Part shown: piece after piece, positions 27,736-37,661 of the stretch | How positions within the stretch are numbered: the first letter of the stretch is position 1 | How the letters are laid out: each line of letters begins with the position of its first letter | Assembly: GCA_963735955.1 (NCBI GenBank) | Contig: CAVTND010000010.1 | Span: forward strand, 186,001-250,000 | Source of the DNA: CAVTND01 sp963735955 | GTDB lineage: Bacteria; Pseudomonadota; Gammaproteobacteria; Burkholderiales; Burkholderiaceae_F | Length of the DNA stretch: 64,000 nt | Direction of reading: 5' to 3' | The notes under the pieces: model-generated | What the model was told of the DNA's origin: nothing | Database searches by the model: none | Seen by the model: the letters and a program-made list of their open reading frames with translations, nothing else | Position numbers and translations under genes: made by a program

Positions 27736-28980
27736 ATGAAGACCATGAAGCGAACATTCCTGCGCACACTGATCGGCACCGCTGTACTCGCGGCGTTCGG
27801 CGGCACGGCGCTGGCCCAACAACCGCCGGTGAAGATCGGCGTGCTGGCTACGCTGGAAGGGCCGTTTGCCGCCGGGGGTGCTGACGGCATGCGCGGCGCA
27901 GAACTGGCGATCCGGGAGCGAAACGGCGTTGTTGCCGGCCGCAAGATCGAGATGATCAAGGCGTCATCGGATGCGAAGCCCGACGTGGCCGTCAATTCGA
28001 CCCGCAAGCTGGTCGAGCAGGACAAGGTCGACATCATGGTCGGCCCGCTATCCGGAGGCGAAGGCATCGCGGTCAAGAACTACTCGAAGACACAGCCCGG
28101 CGTGACCTTCATCAACGGCTCGTCCGGTGCGCAAGCCACGACGCTGGTCGACACTTCCCCCAATTTCTTCCGTTTCAACACGGACGGTGGACAGTGGATG
28201 GTGGGCCTCGGAACCGAAGCGCTCAAGCGCGGCTACAAGCGGGCGATGATCATCGCGGAGGACTACGCGTTTCCGTACTCGCAGGTGCAGGGCTTCATGA
28301 CCGAGTATTGCGCGCAGGGCGGCAAGGTGCCGGTCAAGGCGTGGGTACCGCTGGGCGGGAAGGACTACGCATCGGTGATCGCGCGCATTCCGAAGGATGT
28401 CGATGTGCTGGTCGTGATCCTCGGCGGTGCCGATGCAGTGAACTTTCTCAACCAGTACGAAGCGGCAGGCGGCGACAAGCCGATGATCGGTGGCTCGATC
28501 ACCGTCGCGCAGGACGTGCTGAACTACCGCGGCAAGCGGCGCGAATCGCTCGTGGGCACGCTGTCGGCTGGACCGATTGCCGATTCGATCGACACGCCGG
28601 AATTCAAGGCCTTCGTCGCCAGCTACAAGAAGAATTTCCCGGACGGCTACCCGAGCCCCGGCCTGTTCGCCTTGAATTACTACATCAACATGAAGGCGGC
28701 GCTCGACGCACTCGAGGCGGTCAACGGCGATCTGTCCGGCGGACAGGCGAAGTACCGCGCGGCGCTCGAGAAGATGACACTGAAGACGCCGGTCGGGGAC
28801 ATCAAGCTCGACGCGAATCGCCAGGCGATCGGCAGCAACTTCGTGACGGACGTCGTCAGGGACCCCCAAGGCAACCTGTCGAACAAGGTGGTACGTCGGA
28901 TCGACAACGTGAACCAGACGCTGGGACAGAAGCCGGAGGACTTCAAGATCGGTTCACGCGACGTGCCTGACTGCCCGTAA
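27736..28980 (+). CDS. livK: periplasmic substrate-binding protein of the Liv-type transporter
   Basis: Type I periplasmic binding protein, 414 aa from the ATG at 27736 (AAGGAG upstream). A signal peptide (MKTMKRTFLRTLIGTAVLAA, ending ALAQ) precedes the mature domain with VKIGVLATLEGPFAAGG, VDIMVGPLSGGEG and ARIPKDVDVLVVILGGADAV. The ligand pocket cannot be assigned by eye. Gene position makes it the specificity subunit for the compound handled by the neighbouring enzymes. Confidence 0.92.
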   Translation: MKTMKRTFLRTLIGTAVLAAFGGTALAQQPPVKIGVLATLEGPFAAGGADGMRGAELAIRERNGVVAGRKIEMIKASSDAKPDVAVNSTRKLVEQDKVDIMVGPLSGGEGIAVKNYSKTQPGVTFINGSSGAQATTLVDTSPNFFRFNTDGGQWMVGLGTEALKRGYKRAMIIAEDYAFPYSQVQGFMTEYCAQGGKVPVKAWVPLGGKDYASVIARIPKDVDVLVVILGGADAVNFLNQYEAAGGDKPMIGGSITVAQDVLNYRGKRRESLVGTLSAGPIADSIDTPEFKAFVASYKKNFPDGYPSPGLFALNYYINMKAALDALEAVNGDLSGGQAKYRAALEKMTLKTPVGDIKLDANRQAIGSNFVTDVVRDPQGNLSNKVVRRIDNVNQTLGQKPEDFKIGSRDVPDCP

Positions 28981-29099
28981 GCCGCAGGCGTTGCGCGCCG
29001 CAGGAATGCGCACGGGTAGAGCGGACAGCATGAAGGCTGCTCCACCTGTGCGCATCCCCTCGGCGCCGGCGCGAGATCAATCCAACAAACGTTGACGTT

Positions 29100-29909
29100 G
29101 TGACGACACTCGAGCTCGAGCCTCCGCGGCGCGCAATCGCGATGGGCGATGCGCTGCTACTGCATGGTGTCTCGCGAACCTTCGGCGCCTTGCGGGCCGT
29201 CGACGACGTGTCCTTTTCGGTTGCCGCAGGTGAACGCCGGGCGATCCTAGGTGCCAACGGCGCCGGCAAGACTACGTTGTTCAATGCGATCACGGGCGAC
29301 TTCCCGGTCAGTGCCGGTCGCGTGGTGTTCTTTGGCGAAGACATTACAGAATTACCGCCCTACGAACGCATTCGCCGCGGGTTGCGTCGCACGTACCAGT
29401 CGTCGCTGCTGTTTCGCGACCTGACGGTGCGCGACAACGTGCTTCTCGCCGTGCGCGGCGTCGCTCGCGGGCGATTCGGAATGCGGCGCGTCCCGATGCA
29501 GCACGCTTCGCAACGCGCAACCGACGCGCTGCTGCATGAGGTTCGCCTCGCGGCGGTCGCCGAGTTGCCGGTGACGTCCTTGTCGCATGGCCAGCAACGT
29601 CAGCTCGAAGTCGGGATGGCGCTGGCCGGCGCACCGCGGCTGATTCTCTTCGACGAACCGGCTGCGGGTCTGTCGCCGGCCGAACGCCGCGAGCTGGTGG
29701 CCCTGCTGCGCGCGCTGCCGCGGCACCTCGGCTTCGTGCTGATCGAGCACGATCTCGATATCGCGCTCGGCGTCGCGGATCAGGTCACGGTGATGCACAA
29801 CGGGCGCGTGCTCAAGCACGGCACGCCGCAGCAGATTCAGGATGACGCCGAGGTACAGGCGATCTACATGGGTGCGAAGGATGACAGGGGAGGCCATGGC
29901 CCCCACTAG
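29100..29909 (+). CDS. livG: ABC transporter ATP-binding protein LivG
   Basis: Nucleotide-binding subunit, 269 aa from a GTG at 29100. Walker A is GANGAGKTT, the Q-loop region is RRTYQSSLLF, the signature is the variant LSHGQQRQLEVGMAL (LSHGxQ instead of LSGGQ, usual in LivG), and Walker B is RLILFDEPAAGLSP. His switch: VLIEHDLDIAL. It overlaps the next gene start by 14 bp. Confidence 0.93.
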   Translation: MTTLELEPPRRAIAMGDALLLHGVSRTFGALRAVDDVSFSVAAGERRAILGANGAGKTTLFNAITGDFPVSAGRVVFFGEDITELPPYERIRRGLRRTYQSSLLFRDLTVRDNVLLAVRGVARGRFGMRRVPMQHASQRATDALLHEVRLAAVAELPVTSLSHGQQRQLEVGMALAGAPRLILFDEPAAGLSPAERRELVALLRALPRHLGFVLIEHDLDIALGVADQVTVMHNGRVLKHGTPQQIQDDAEVQAIYMGAKDDRGGHGPH

Positions 29910-32266
29910 AGCGAGAGACGCTGCCGGCAAGGCAGCGCGGGACACTTCCGATCCAATGCTGGTGGTGGCGGGACTGGACGTGCACTACGGGCGTGCGCAT
30001 GCGCTGCAGGGCGTGTCACTGACGCTCGAAGCACGGCGTGCTGGCGGTGCTTGGCCGCAACGGCATGGGCAAGACCACGCTATGCAACGCGGTCACCGGC
30101 ATGTTGCCGGCAACCGCATCGGCGCGCGGCAAGGTGACGCTCATGGGCCGCGAGGTGCTCGGACTGGCCGCCAACACGATCACGGAGCTCGGCATTGGCT
30201 ACGTGCCACAGGGAAGGCGCGTCTGGCCGTCATTGACGGTCGACGAACACCTGCGCCTCGCGAGTCGCAGTGCGCGGCGGGGCGAGTGGACGGTCGAGCG
30301 GGTGTACGACCTCTTTCCGCGTCTGGGTGAGCGCAAGCGCAATGGAGGGGCACAGCTTTCTGGCGGCGAGCAGCAGATGCTGGCGATTGGACGCGCGCTG
30401 CTATTCAATCCACGGGTGCTGGTGATGGACGAGCCCACCGAGGGTCTGGCGCCAGTGATCGTCGAGCAGGTGGCCACGACGCTGAAGAACCTAGCCGGCG
30501 AAAGTCAGATCGGCGTACTGCTGATCGAGCAGAACATCGGTGTCGCGGTCGACGTCGCCGACCGAATAGCGGTGATGGTCAACGGTCGCATCGCGCGCGA
30601 ACTCTCGGCGCAGGAACTCGCCAGTGATCGCGAATTGCAGCAGCGGCTGCTGGGCGTACACGGAGGCGGCGAGGTCGATGCCGGCTCCGAACTCTCGACC
30701 GGAAGTGCGATGGCGCCGTCGGTGGTTGAGGTTGCCGATGAAAGTGAATCGGTATCCGTCTACGTCGTACGTCGACACGAGGGCGAGCGGGACGCCGAAG
30801 TTCGCTTCGTCGACGGCGAGCAGGGTCGTCGGCCGCCCGAATCCTCCGCGTCGCCGCCAGGCAGTGGCTTTACCCGCTGGGGACAGTCGGGTGCGGGCCG
30901 CGCGGGCAACGTGTCGTCGATGCTGCAGGATCGAGGTCCACCCTCGGACGCCACGGCGCAGGCGGAACATGAAGCCGCCTCGACCTTGCGAACCAGGGAG
31001 AGCGCCCGCGTCGTCGAGTTTCCGGTGGCTGCGACCAGCGGTCGCGCGGCCTACATCGTCGGCACGTTCGACACCAAGGGCCGCGAACTGTTCTTCCTGA
31101 AGAACTGCATGGAGAAGCTGGGACTGCGTACGGTGACGGTCGATCTGTCGACCTCGGGCACGACGTCCACTGCCAATGTTCATCCACGCGAAGTGGCGCG
31201 CCACCATCCAGGCGGCGAGCGGGCTGTCTTCACCGGCGACCGCGGGTCGGCGGTAACGGCGATGGCATTGGCGCTCGAACGCTTCATGCTTTCCCGGCGG
31301 GACATCGGCGGCATGTTGTCGGCTGGCGGCAGCGGCGGAACCGCACTCGCAACGCAGGCCATGCGCGCGTTGCCGATTGGATTGCCCAAGGTCATGGTGT
31401 CGACAATGGCCTCGGGTGACGTGCGGCCTTACGTGGGCCCGAATGACATCTGCATGATGTACTCGGTGACGGATGTTTCCGGCATCAATCGGATCAGTGA
31501 GCAGGTGCTGGCGAATGCCGCGCACGCCCTGGCCGGAATGATTGCCTATCGCCGGCACGCGGCACCCGAAACGAAACCGGCGATCGGATTGACGATGTTC
31601 GGCGTGACGACGGCCTGCGTGCAGGCGGTCACCAGGCAGTTGCAGGAGGACTACGACTGCCTCGTGTTCCACGCGACCGGCACCGGCGGTCAGTCGATGG
31701 AAAAGCTGGTTGACTCCGGGCTGCTTGCCGGCGTGATCGATGTATCGACTACGGAGGTCTGCGACGAGATCGCGGGGGGAGTGCTGTCAGCAGGCACGAC
31801 GCGCATGGATGCGATGAGCCGCGTGAACGTGCCCTACGTGGGATCGTGCGGCGCGCTCGATATGGCGAATTTCTATGCCTGGGACACGGTGCCGCCGAAG
31901 TACAGCGGACGCAACCTGTACCGGCACAACCCCAACGTGACCCTGATGCGAACGACCGTCGAGGAATGCAGGGCGATCGGCGAGTTCATCGCACGCAAGC
32001 TCAACGCGATGACGGGCCCGGTGCGCTTCGTGATTCCCGAAGGCGGTGTCTCCGCGCTCGATGCGCCCGGCAAGGCGTTCTGGGATCCTGCTGCCGACAA
32101 GGCGCTGTTCGCGGCGATCGAGTCCGCATTTCGCGCCGCACCGGACCGCAAGCTCATCTGCAGTCCCCTCCACCTTAACGACCCGGCGTTCGCGGACCTG
32201 CTGGTCGCGCAGTTCAAGGAGATTACCCGGACGGAAGCGCGGCATTCAGCCGGAGCCCGTTCATGA
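29896..32266 (+). CDS. livF: LivF ATPase fused to a Tm-1-like/UPF0261 domain, one frameshift
   Basis: About 789 aa after a one-base correction near 30030. The N-terminal ABC ATPase has Walker A GRNGMGKTT (about residues 52-60), signature LSGGEQQML (about 155) and Walker B VLVMDEPTEGL (about 174); it corresponds to a whole LivF. A Ser/Pro/Gly-rich linker of about 125 residues follows. From about residue 385 comes a complete UPF0261 domain beginning RAAYIVGTFDTKGRELFFL, with LSAGGSGGTALATQAMRALP and VIDVSTTEVCDE. No stop or RBS separates them. The ATG at 29896 overlaps livG; 29956 is an alternative. The next gene is the usual UPF0261 partner. Confidence 0.85.
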
Positions 32267-32330
32267 ACATGTCAATGCTCCAGTCCTTCAACCCGCCCGG
32301 ATGCGGGGACTAGTCGCTCAACTCGAACTC

Positions 32331-33164
32331 ATGCCAAGAATTGCTCGCCAGCACATCCTCGACCGCCTGCGCGCCAAGATCGCGCAGGGCCGGCCGATCG
32401 TCGGTGGCGGCGCCGGCACCGGCCTTTCCGCCAAATGCGAAGAGGCCGGAGGCATCGACCTGATCGTCATCTACAACTCGGGCCGCTATCGGATGGCAGG
32501 TCGCGGTTCGCTCGCCGGCTTGCTCGCCTACGGCAACGCGAACGAGATCGTCGTCGAGATGGCGCGCGAAGTTCTGCCGGTGGTCAAGCACACACCGGTG
32601 CTGGCCGGCGTGAACGGTACCGATCCCTTCATGATCCGCGAGGACTTCCTGCGCCGCTTGGCTGACCTTGGCTTCTCCGGCATTCAGAACTTCCCGACCG
32701 TCGGCCTGATCGACGGAACCTTTCGCGCCAACCTCGAAGAGACCGGTATGGGCTACGGCCACGAGATCGACCTGATCCGTGCGGCGCGTGCGCTCGATCT
32801 GCTGACCACGCCATACGTCTTCGCGGCCGACGAGGCGGCGGAAATGGCGAGGGCCGGCGCCGACATTATCGTCTGCCATCTTGGCCTGACCACCGGCGGT
32901 GCGATCGGCGCGGAAACGGCGTTGAGCCTGGCGGACTGTGTCCCGCAGATCAACGCGTGGGCCGAGGCGGCCCTGAAGGTCAAGCGCGACGTGCTGGTGA
33001 TCTGCCACGGCGGCCCGATCGCCATGCCGCCCGATGCGGAGTTCATTCTCAAGAACTGCCCGAGCTGTCACGGCTTCTACGGCGCATCCAGCATGGAGCG
33101 CCTTCCCACCGAGGTCGCCCTCACCGAGCAGACCCGCAAGTTCGTTGCCATTTCCCGGAGGTAG
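32331..33164 (+). CDS. phosphoenolpyruvate hydrolase-like TIM-barrel protein
   Basis: 277-aa protein of the PEP-hydrolase/Tm-1 partner family. It starts MPRIARQHILDRLRAKI, with VGGGAGTGLSAKCEEAGGID, NSGRYRMAGRGSLAGLL and LAGVNGTDPF. The active-site-like region is GFSGIQNFPTVGLIDG, and GASSMERLPTE closes the barrel. Members are regularly encoded next to UPF0261 proteins, as here (64 bp downstream). A PEP-mutase or hydrolase-like reaction on a 2-oxo or phospho acid is inferred; the substrate is unknown. Frame intact. Confidence 0.85.
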   Translation: MPRIARQHILDRLRAKIAQGRPIVGGGAGTGLSAKCEEAGGIDLIVIYNSGRYRMAGRGSLAGLLAYGNANEIVVEMAREVLPVVKHTPVLAGVNGTDPFMIREDFLRRLADLGFSGIQNFPTVGLIDGTFRANLEETGMGYGHEIDLIRAARALDLLTTPYVFAADEAAEMARAGADIIVCHLGLTTGGAIGAETALSLADCVPQINAWAEAALKVKRDVLVICHGGPIAMPPDAEFILKNCPSCHGFYGASSMERLPTEVALTEQTRKFVAISRR

Positions 33165-33169
33165 ATCAA

Positions 33170-34852
33170 ATGTCCGGCACCGATTTTGGAATGACTCTTC
33201 TGGCACTCCTCGCGATCGCGGTTGCGATCGTCGTGGTGTTCTGGCTGCTGCACTGGCTGTACCTGCGAAGTTCCAAGGAACGAAGCTTCGTCCGCACCGG
33301 ACTTGGCGGCACCAAGGTCGTGCTCGGCGGCGGAGCATTCGTGCTGCCGATCGTGCACGACGTGATTCCGGTCAACATGAACACGCTGCGGCTCGAGGTT
33401 TCGCGCGGACGTGACAAGGCCTTGATCACCAAGGACCGCATGCGGGTCGACGTGATCGCGGAGTTCTATGTTCGGGTCAAGGCCGAAGCGCAGGCGGTGG
33501 CCGATGCGGCGCAGACGCTCGGTACGCGCACGATGGAGCCGGAGAAACTCAAGGAACTGGTTGAGGGCAAGTTCGTCGATGCGCTGCGCACGGCGGCGGC
33601 CGAGATGACCATGGAAGAGCTGCACGAGAAGCGCGGCGAGTACGTCAAGCGCGTGCGCACGTCGGTGGCCGGCGACCTGTTGATGAACGGCCTTGAGCTG
33701 GAGGCGGCCTCGCTGACGCAGCTCGACCAGACTTCGATGGAGTTCTTCAATCCGAGCAATGCGTTCGACGCCGAGGGTCTGACGCGACTGACCGAGCAGA
33801 TCGAGCATCGCAAGAAGCAGCGCAACGACATCGAACAGGACACGATGATCGCGATCCGTAACAAGAACCTGGAAGCCGAGAAGCAGTCGCTCGAGATCGA
33901 TCGCGAATCCGAGTACGCACGGCTGACGCAGGAGCGCGAAGTAGGTGTCGCGCGCGCCGCCCAGCGGGCCGAGCTTGCGCGCGAGCGCGCGGACAAGGAT
34001 CAGGAGGCTGAGCGGGCACAGATCAGTTCGCGCCAGGCGATCGAGATGGCGCGCATGCTGTCCGAACGCACGATCGAGGAGGAGCGTATCGCCAAGGAGC
34101 GCGAGCTGCAGACCGCCGAGATTGAGCGCCGCAAGTCGGTCGAACTGGCCGAGCAATTGCGCGCGATCGAGGTCGCAAAGGCCAGCCAGGCCGAGTCCGT
34201 GGCCCGTGCTTCGGCCGATCAGGCACGCGCCAAAGCCGTGGCCGAGGAAGAAAAGGTCTTTACGGTGCGGGAAACCGAGATGGCGACGCGTCGCAAGCAG
34301 ATCGATCTGATAGAAGCGAGCAAGGAGGCCGAACGGGACGCTTTGCGGCTGACGATCGCGGCCGGAGCCGAGCGCGCCGTCGCCGATGATCGCGGCGCCG
34401 CCGTTCGGTCACAGGCACAGGCCGACGCCGACGCCGACAAGATTCGCTCGCTCGCGTTGCAGATTCGCCAGGAGATCGAGGCCGAAGGAACGCGCCTGAT
34501 GAACGAAGCGCAGAACGTCCTGACCGTCGAGGCGAGAGCGTCGGCCTTGCGCCTGAAGCTGGTCGAGAAGATGGAAGGCATCATCCGCGAGAGCGTTCGC
34601 CCGATGGAACGCATCGAAGGCATCAAGATCCTCCACGTCGAGGGACTCGGAGGCGGGGGAGGTCACGGCAACGGCGATGGCGGCGGCAACTTCGCCGATA
34701 GCATCGTCAACAGCGCCTTGCGTTTCCGTGCCCAGGCCCCTCTGGTGGACCAGCTGTTGCGCGAGATCGGTGTGCAAGGCGGCGAGCTGGGTCAGATAGC
34801 GCAGGGCATGACGGCAGCAGCGCTGCCTCCTGCGGCCCGGTCTGAATCCTGA
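33170..34852 (+). CDS. flotillin/SPFH-domain membrane protein
   Basis: 560 aa from the ATG at 33170 with CGGAGG upstream, 5 bp after the previous stop. One N-terminal transmembrane helix (about residues 8-30, LLALLAIAVAIVVVFWLLHW) is followed by the SPFH domain (GAFVLPIVHDVIPVNMNTL, ITKDRMRVDVIAEFYVRV). A long charged Glu/Ala/Arg coiled coil runs from about residue 210 to 470, then a Gly-rich patch and C-terminal oligomerisation tail. Flotillins organise membrane microdomains. Its place inside a transport and catabolism operon is unusual and suggests scaffolding of the neighbouring membrane complex. Confidence 0.9.
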   Translation: MSGTDFGMTLLALLAIAVAIVVVFWLLHWLYLRSSKERSFVRTGLGGTKVVLGGGAFVLPIVHDVIPVNMNTLRLEVSRGRDKALITKDRMRVDVIAEFYVRVKAEAQAVADAAQTLGTRTMEPEKLKELVEGKFVDALRTAAAEMTMEELHEKRGEYVKRVRTSVAGDLLMNGLELEAASLTQLDQTSMEFFNPSNAFDAEGLTRLTEQIEHRKKQRNDIEQDTMIAIRNKNLEAEKQSLEIDRESEYARLTQEREVGVARAAQRAELARERADKDQEAERAQISSRQAIEMARMLSERTIEEERIAKERELQTAEIERRKSVELAEQLRAIEVAKASQAESVARASADQARAKAVAEEEKVFTVRETEMATRRKQIDLIEASKEAERDALRLTIAAGAERAVADDRGAAVRSQAQADADADKIRSLALQIRQEIEAEGTRLMNEAQNVLTVEARASALRLKLVEKMEGIIRESVRPMERIEGIKILHVEGLGGGGGHGNGDGGGNFADSIVNSALRFRAQAPLVDQLLREIGVQGGELGQIAQGMTAAALPPAARSES

Positions 34853-34857
34853 TCCGC

Positions 34858-35301
34858 ATGGTCAAGGTCTACACGAGCTCCGTCATCGAGGCGCCCGCCG
34901 ACCGCGTGTGGGAGCTCATTCGCGATTTCAACGGGCTGCCGAACTGGCATCCGGCGATCGCGGATTCGCGCATCGAGCAGATGCAGGCGGCCGACAAGAT
35001 CGGCTGTGTCCGCAGCTTCCGGACCAAGGACGGTGGGCTGATCCGAGAGCGACTCTTGACACTGTCGGACTACGACTACGAGTGCACTTATTCGATACTC
35101 GAATCGCCGATGGGGGTCGAGAACTACATCGCGACGCTGAAGCTGACTCCGATCACCGACGGCAACCGGACCTTCGCGGAATGGAGCGCAGAGTTCGATT
35201 GTGCCGATGGGCGCGAAGGCGAGCTCTCGCAGCTCATCGGCCAGGGCGTATTCCAGGGTGGCTTCGATGCCCTGAAGAGCCGATTCGGCGTCCAACGCTG
35301 A
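34858..35301 (+). CDS. SRPBCC-family ligand-binding protein
   Basis: 147-aa single-domain START-like protein, 5 bp after the flotillin stop. It starts MVKVYTSSVIEAPADRVWEL, with DFNGLPNWHPAI, IGCVRSFRTKDGG, LSDYDYECTYSILESP and a C-terminal helix (GVFQGGFDALKSRFG). This is the MxaD/polyketide-cyclase-like subgroup that binds hydrophobic ligands. It is clearly homologous to the N-terminal domain of the next gene. Function here is unknown; ring-product or ligand handling is inferred. Confidence 0.85.
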   Translation: MVKVYTSSVIEAPADRVWELIRDFNGLPNWHPAIADSRIEQMQAADKIGCVRSFRTKDGGLIRERLLTLSDYDYECTYSILESPMGVENYIATLKLTPITDGNRTFAEWSAEFDCADGREGELSQLIGQGVFQGGFDALKSRFGVQR

Positions 35302-35360
35302 GGCTCGCAGTCGGTGGCGTCGATCACGGGACTGCGCAGTCGGCCGGCGATGCAAACCAC

Positions 35361-36851
35361 ATGCGCATGAGCCGAGTCACTCGATCAACCGTGATCGATG
35401 CGCCAATCGATCGCGTATGGGCGGTGCTGCGCGACTTCAACTCGCACGTTCACTGGCATCCGGTGGTCGCGGAGTCCTTCATCGAAGATGGCTTGCCAGC
35501 CGACCAAGTGGGCTGCGTTCGCAACTTCAAATTGGCAGACGGCAACGCCCTGCGCGAGCAGTTGATAGCGTTGTCCGATCGCGACTACATCTCGACCTAT
35601 TGCATCCTTGATACGACGATTCCACTGATCAACTATGTCGCCACGGTCCAGCTCAAGCCGGTCACCGACGGCGCCCGCACGTTCTGGCATTGGGAATCGA
35701 CCTTCGCCACGCCGCCGGGCCGCGAACGGGAACTGACCGAAAACGTGGGCCGCAACGTTTACGAGGCTGGCTTCGATGCGTTGCGGCGGCACCTGGCCGA
35801 GGCGAAGGATCAGGTCGAGTCGGTGCATGGACCGGCGCGGGCCGGTTCCACCGCCGGACGTGTCGGTCTGCCTGGAACTGCGATCGTGCTGGCGGCGCGC
35901 GGCGACGCTGAGAACCTGCGGGCCGTGGCGATCGAGGCCCCACCGCCCGGTCCCGGCGAGGTGCGCCTGCGACAGACCGCGATCGGCGTTAACTACATTG
36001 ATGTCTATACGCGCACCGGCCGGTACGCGAACCTGCTTGATGTCGGCGGCGTGCCCGGCTTCGAAGCGGCGGGCACGGTGATCGATGTCGGCGCCGGCGT
36101 TTCCAGTCTGCTGCCGGGCGATCGCGTGGCTTACACCAGTCTGCCCGCGGGCGCCTACGCGTCCGTGCGCACGCTGGTAGCCCGCGAAGTCGTGCGCTTG
36201 CCCGACCACGTCAGCGTGGAGCAGGGCGCGGCGGTGATGCTCAAGGGAATGACCGCTGAGTACTGTCTATTCCGATTGCATCACGTTGTTTCGGGCGAGA
36301 CCGTGCTCGTGCACGCGGCAGCTGGCGCGCTCGGCATGCTGGTGGCGCAGTGGGCGCAAGCGCTTGGCGCCACCGTGATCGGCGTCGTCGGCTCGGAAGA
36401 CAAGGCGCACGTCGCGCGCGAGTCGTGCCAGCACATCGTGATCGCCCGTGGCGGACTTTTTGCCGATGGCGTGCTCGATGCGACGGCAGGCCGAGGCGCC
36501 GACCTCATCATCGATGGCATCGGCGAGGCCGCGCGCGAAGAAAACATGCGGTCTATCGTCACTACCGGACACTGGATCAGCGTAGGCGCGGCGGGCGGAG
36601 CGTGGCGCGCCATCGATACCGCATGGCTTTCGAGCAAGTCGGTCACGCTGTCGTGCCCCGTGATCTTTCACTACCTGATGGGCGCGCAGAATGCAGCGCG
36701 GCTGCGTGAGATGTCAGCGCGGGTGTTCGACGCGCTCAAGGCCGGTGTGCTGCGCCCGCGTATCACGCGCTATGCACTTACGGCCGCGACGGAAGCTCAT
36801 CGCGATCTGGAAAGCCGCCGCACGACAGGGCAGCTCGTTCTGATGGTGTAG
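35361..36851 (+). CDS. SRPBCC domain fused to NADPH:quinone oxidoreductase-like (MDR) domain
   Basis: 496 aa in one intact frame from the ATG at 35361. Residues 1-150 form an SRPBCC domain (VIDAPIDRVWAVLRDFNSH, HWHPVVAESF) paralogous to the preceding protein. After a linker of about 25 residues, a complete zinc-less quinone-oxidoreductase domain follows: PPGPGEVRLRQTAIGVNYID, VPGFEAAGTV, GDRVAYTSLPAGAYA, the nucleotide-binding AAAGALGMLVAQWAQALGA, and the C-terminal catalytic-fold return. It may channel a hydrophobic ligand to the reductase. Last gene of the operon. Confidence 0.87.
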   Translation: MRMSRVTRSTVIDAPIDRVWAVLRDFNSHVHWHPVVAESFIEDGLPADQVGCVRNFKLADGNALREQLIALSDRDYISTYCILDTTIPLINYVATVQLKPVTDGARTFWHWESTFATPPGRERELTENVGRNVYEAGFDALRRHLAEAKDQVESVHGPARAGSTAGRVGLPGTAIVLAARGDAENLRAVAIEAPPPGPGEVRLRQTAIGVNYIDVYTRTGRYANLLDVGGVPGFEAAGTVIDVGAGVSSLLPGDRVAYTSLPAGAYASVRTLVAREVVRLPDHVSVEQGAAVMLKGMTAEYCLFRLHHVVSGETVLVHAAAGALGMLVAQWAQALGATVIGVVGSEDKAHVARESCQHIVIARGGLFADGVLDATAGRGADLIIDGIGEAAREENMRSIVTTGHWISVGAAGGAWRAIDTAWLSSKSVTLSCPVIFHYLMGAQNAARLREMSARVFDALKAGVLRPRITRYALTAATEAHRDLESRRTTGQLVLMV

Positions 36852-36955
36852 GCAATCGGTTCTTATACCGCATCGTTGTTAGTTCTTCCGCAGTCTGCAC
36901 GCGGCCCGACCTTCATCGGACAATGCCGGCGTCTGATTGCCGGGGGACCTCCACT

Positions 36956-37615
36956 GTGAAGAGCATTCGAATACTGATTGCCGCCGCCGCACTTGCCGGC
37001 GCCGGGGGCGCGAACGCGTTTGGCGTTGGCGTGAAGGCAGGGACGACCGGCGTCGGCGGAGATGTCGGCTTCGGCCTGGTGCCAACGCTGTCTGCTCGCA
37101 TCGGCTACTCGTACCTGTCGTTCAGCACGACGATTGATGACACCGATGTCAAGTACGACGCCAAGCCCAAGCTCTCGAACGGCAACCTTTTCCTGGACTG
37201 GAGCCCGCTGGGTCCTTTCCGCGTCACAGGGGGGCTGATCTTCAATGACAACAAGATCAGCGTGACCGGTACTCCGAGCGGAGGCACGTACACCATCAAT
37301 GACACGGTGTATTCGGCCTCGGACATCGGCAGCCTGACCGGCACGATCAAGTCGGGCAACCAGGCCGCGCCCTACCTTGGAATTGGTTACGGCAACGTCG
37401 CCGGTGCCGGCGTCAACTTCTACTTCGATCTGGGAGTGATGTTCCAGGGCTCACCGAAGGCGAGTTTGACCGCGACCTGCGGACCGACTTTGTCAGCCGC
37501 GCAATGCTCCCAGCTTCAGTCCAACGTGGTGGCAGAGCAGACGAACCTGCAGGACAGCGTGACGAGATTCAAGTACTACCCGGTCGCCAGCATCGGCGTG
37601 ACGATCGGCTTCTAG
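36956..37615 (+). CDS. putative outer-membrane beta-barrel protein
   Basis: 219 aa from a GTG at 36956 with a GGGGGA RBS. The signal peptide is VKSIRILIAAAALAGAGGANA. The mature part alternates hydrophobic residues, with aromatic belts and strand-like repeats (SARIGYSYLSFSTTIDD, RVTGGLIFNDNKIS, YLGIGYGN, VNFYFDLGVMF), and ends in Phe as outer-membrane barrels do. Eight strands are plausible (OmpW/OmpA size). It may be an independent transcription unit 104 bp after the operon. Confidence 0.7.
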   Translation: MKSIRILIAAAALAGAGGANAFGVGVKAGTTGVGGDVGFGLVPTLSARIGYSYLSFSTTIDDTDVKYDAKPKLSNGNLFLDWSPLGPFRVTGGLIFNDNKISVTGTPSGGTYTINDTVYSASDIGSLTGTIKSGNQAAPYLGIGYGNVAGAGVNFYFDLGVMFQGSPKASLTATCGPTLSAAQCSQLQSNVVAEQTNLQDSVTRFKYYPVASIGVTIGF

Positions 37616-37661
37616 AGTGGGGTATCGGGTCCGGCGCCAATGGCGCGAGCTGCTCGCGGGA

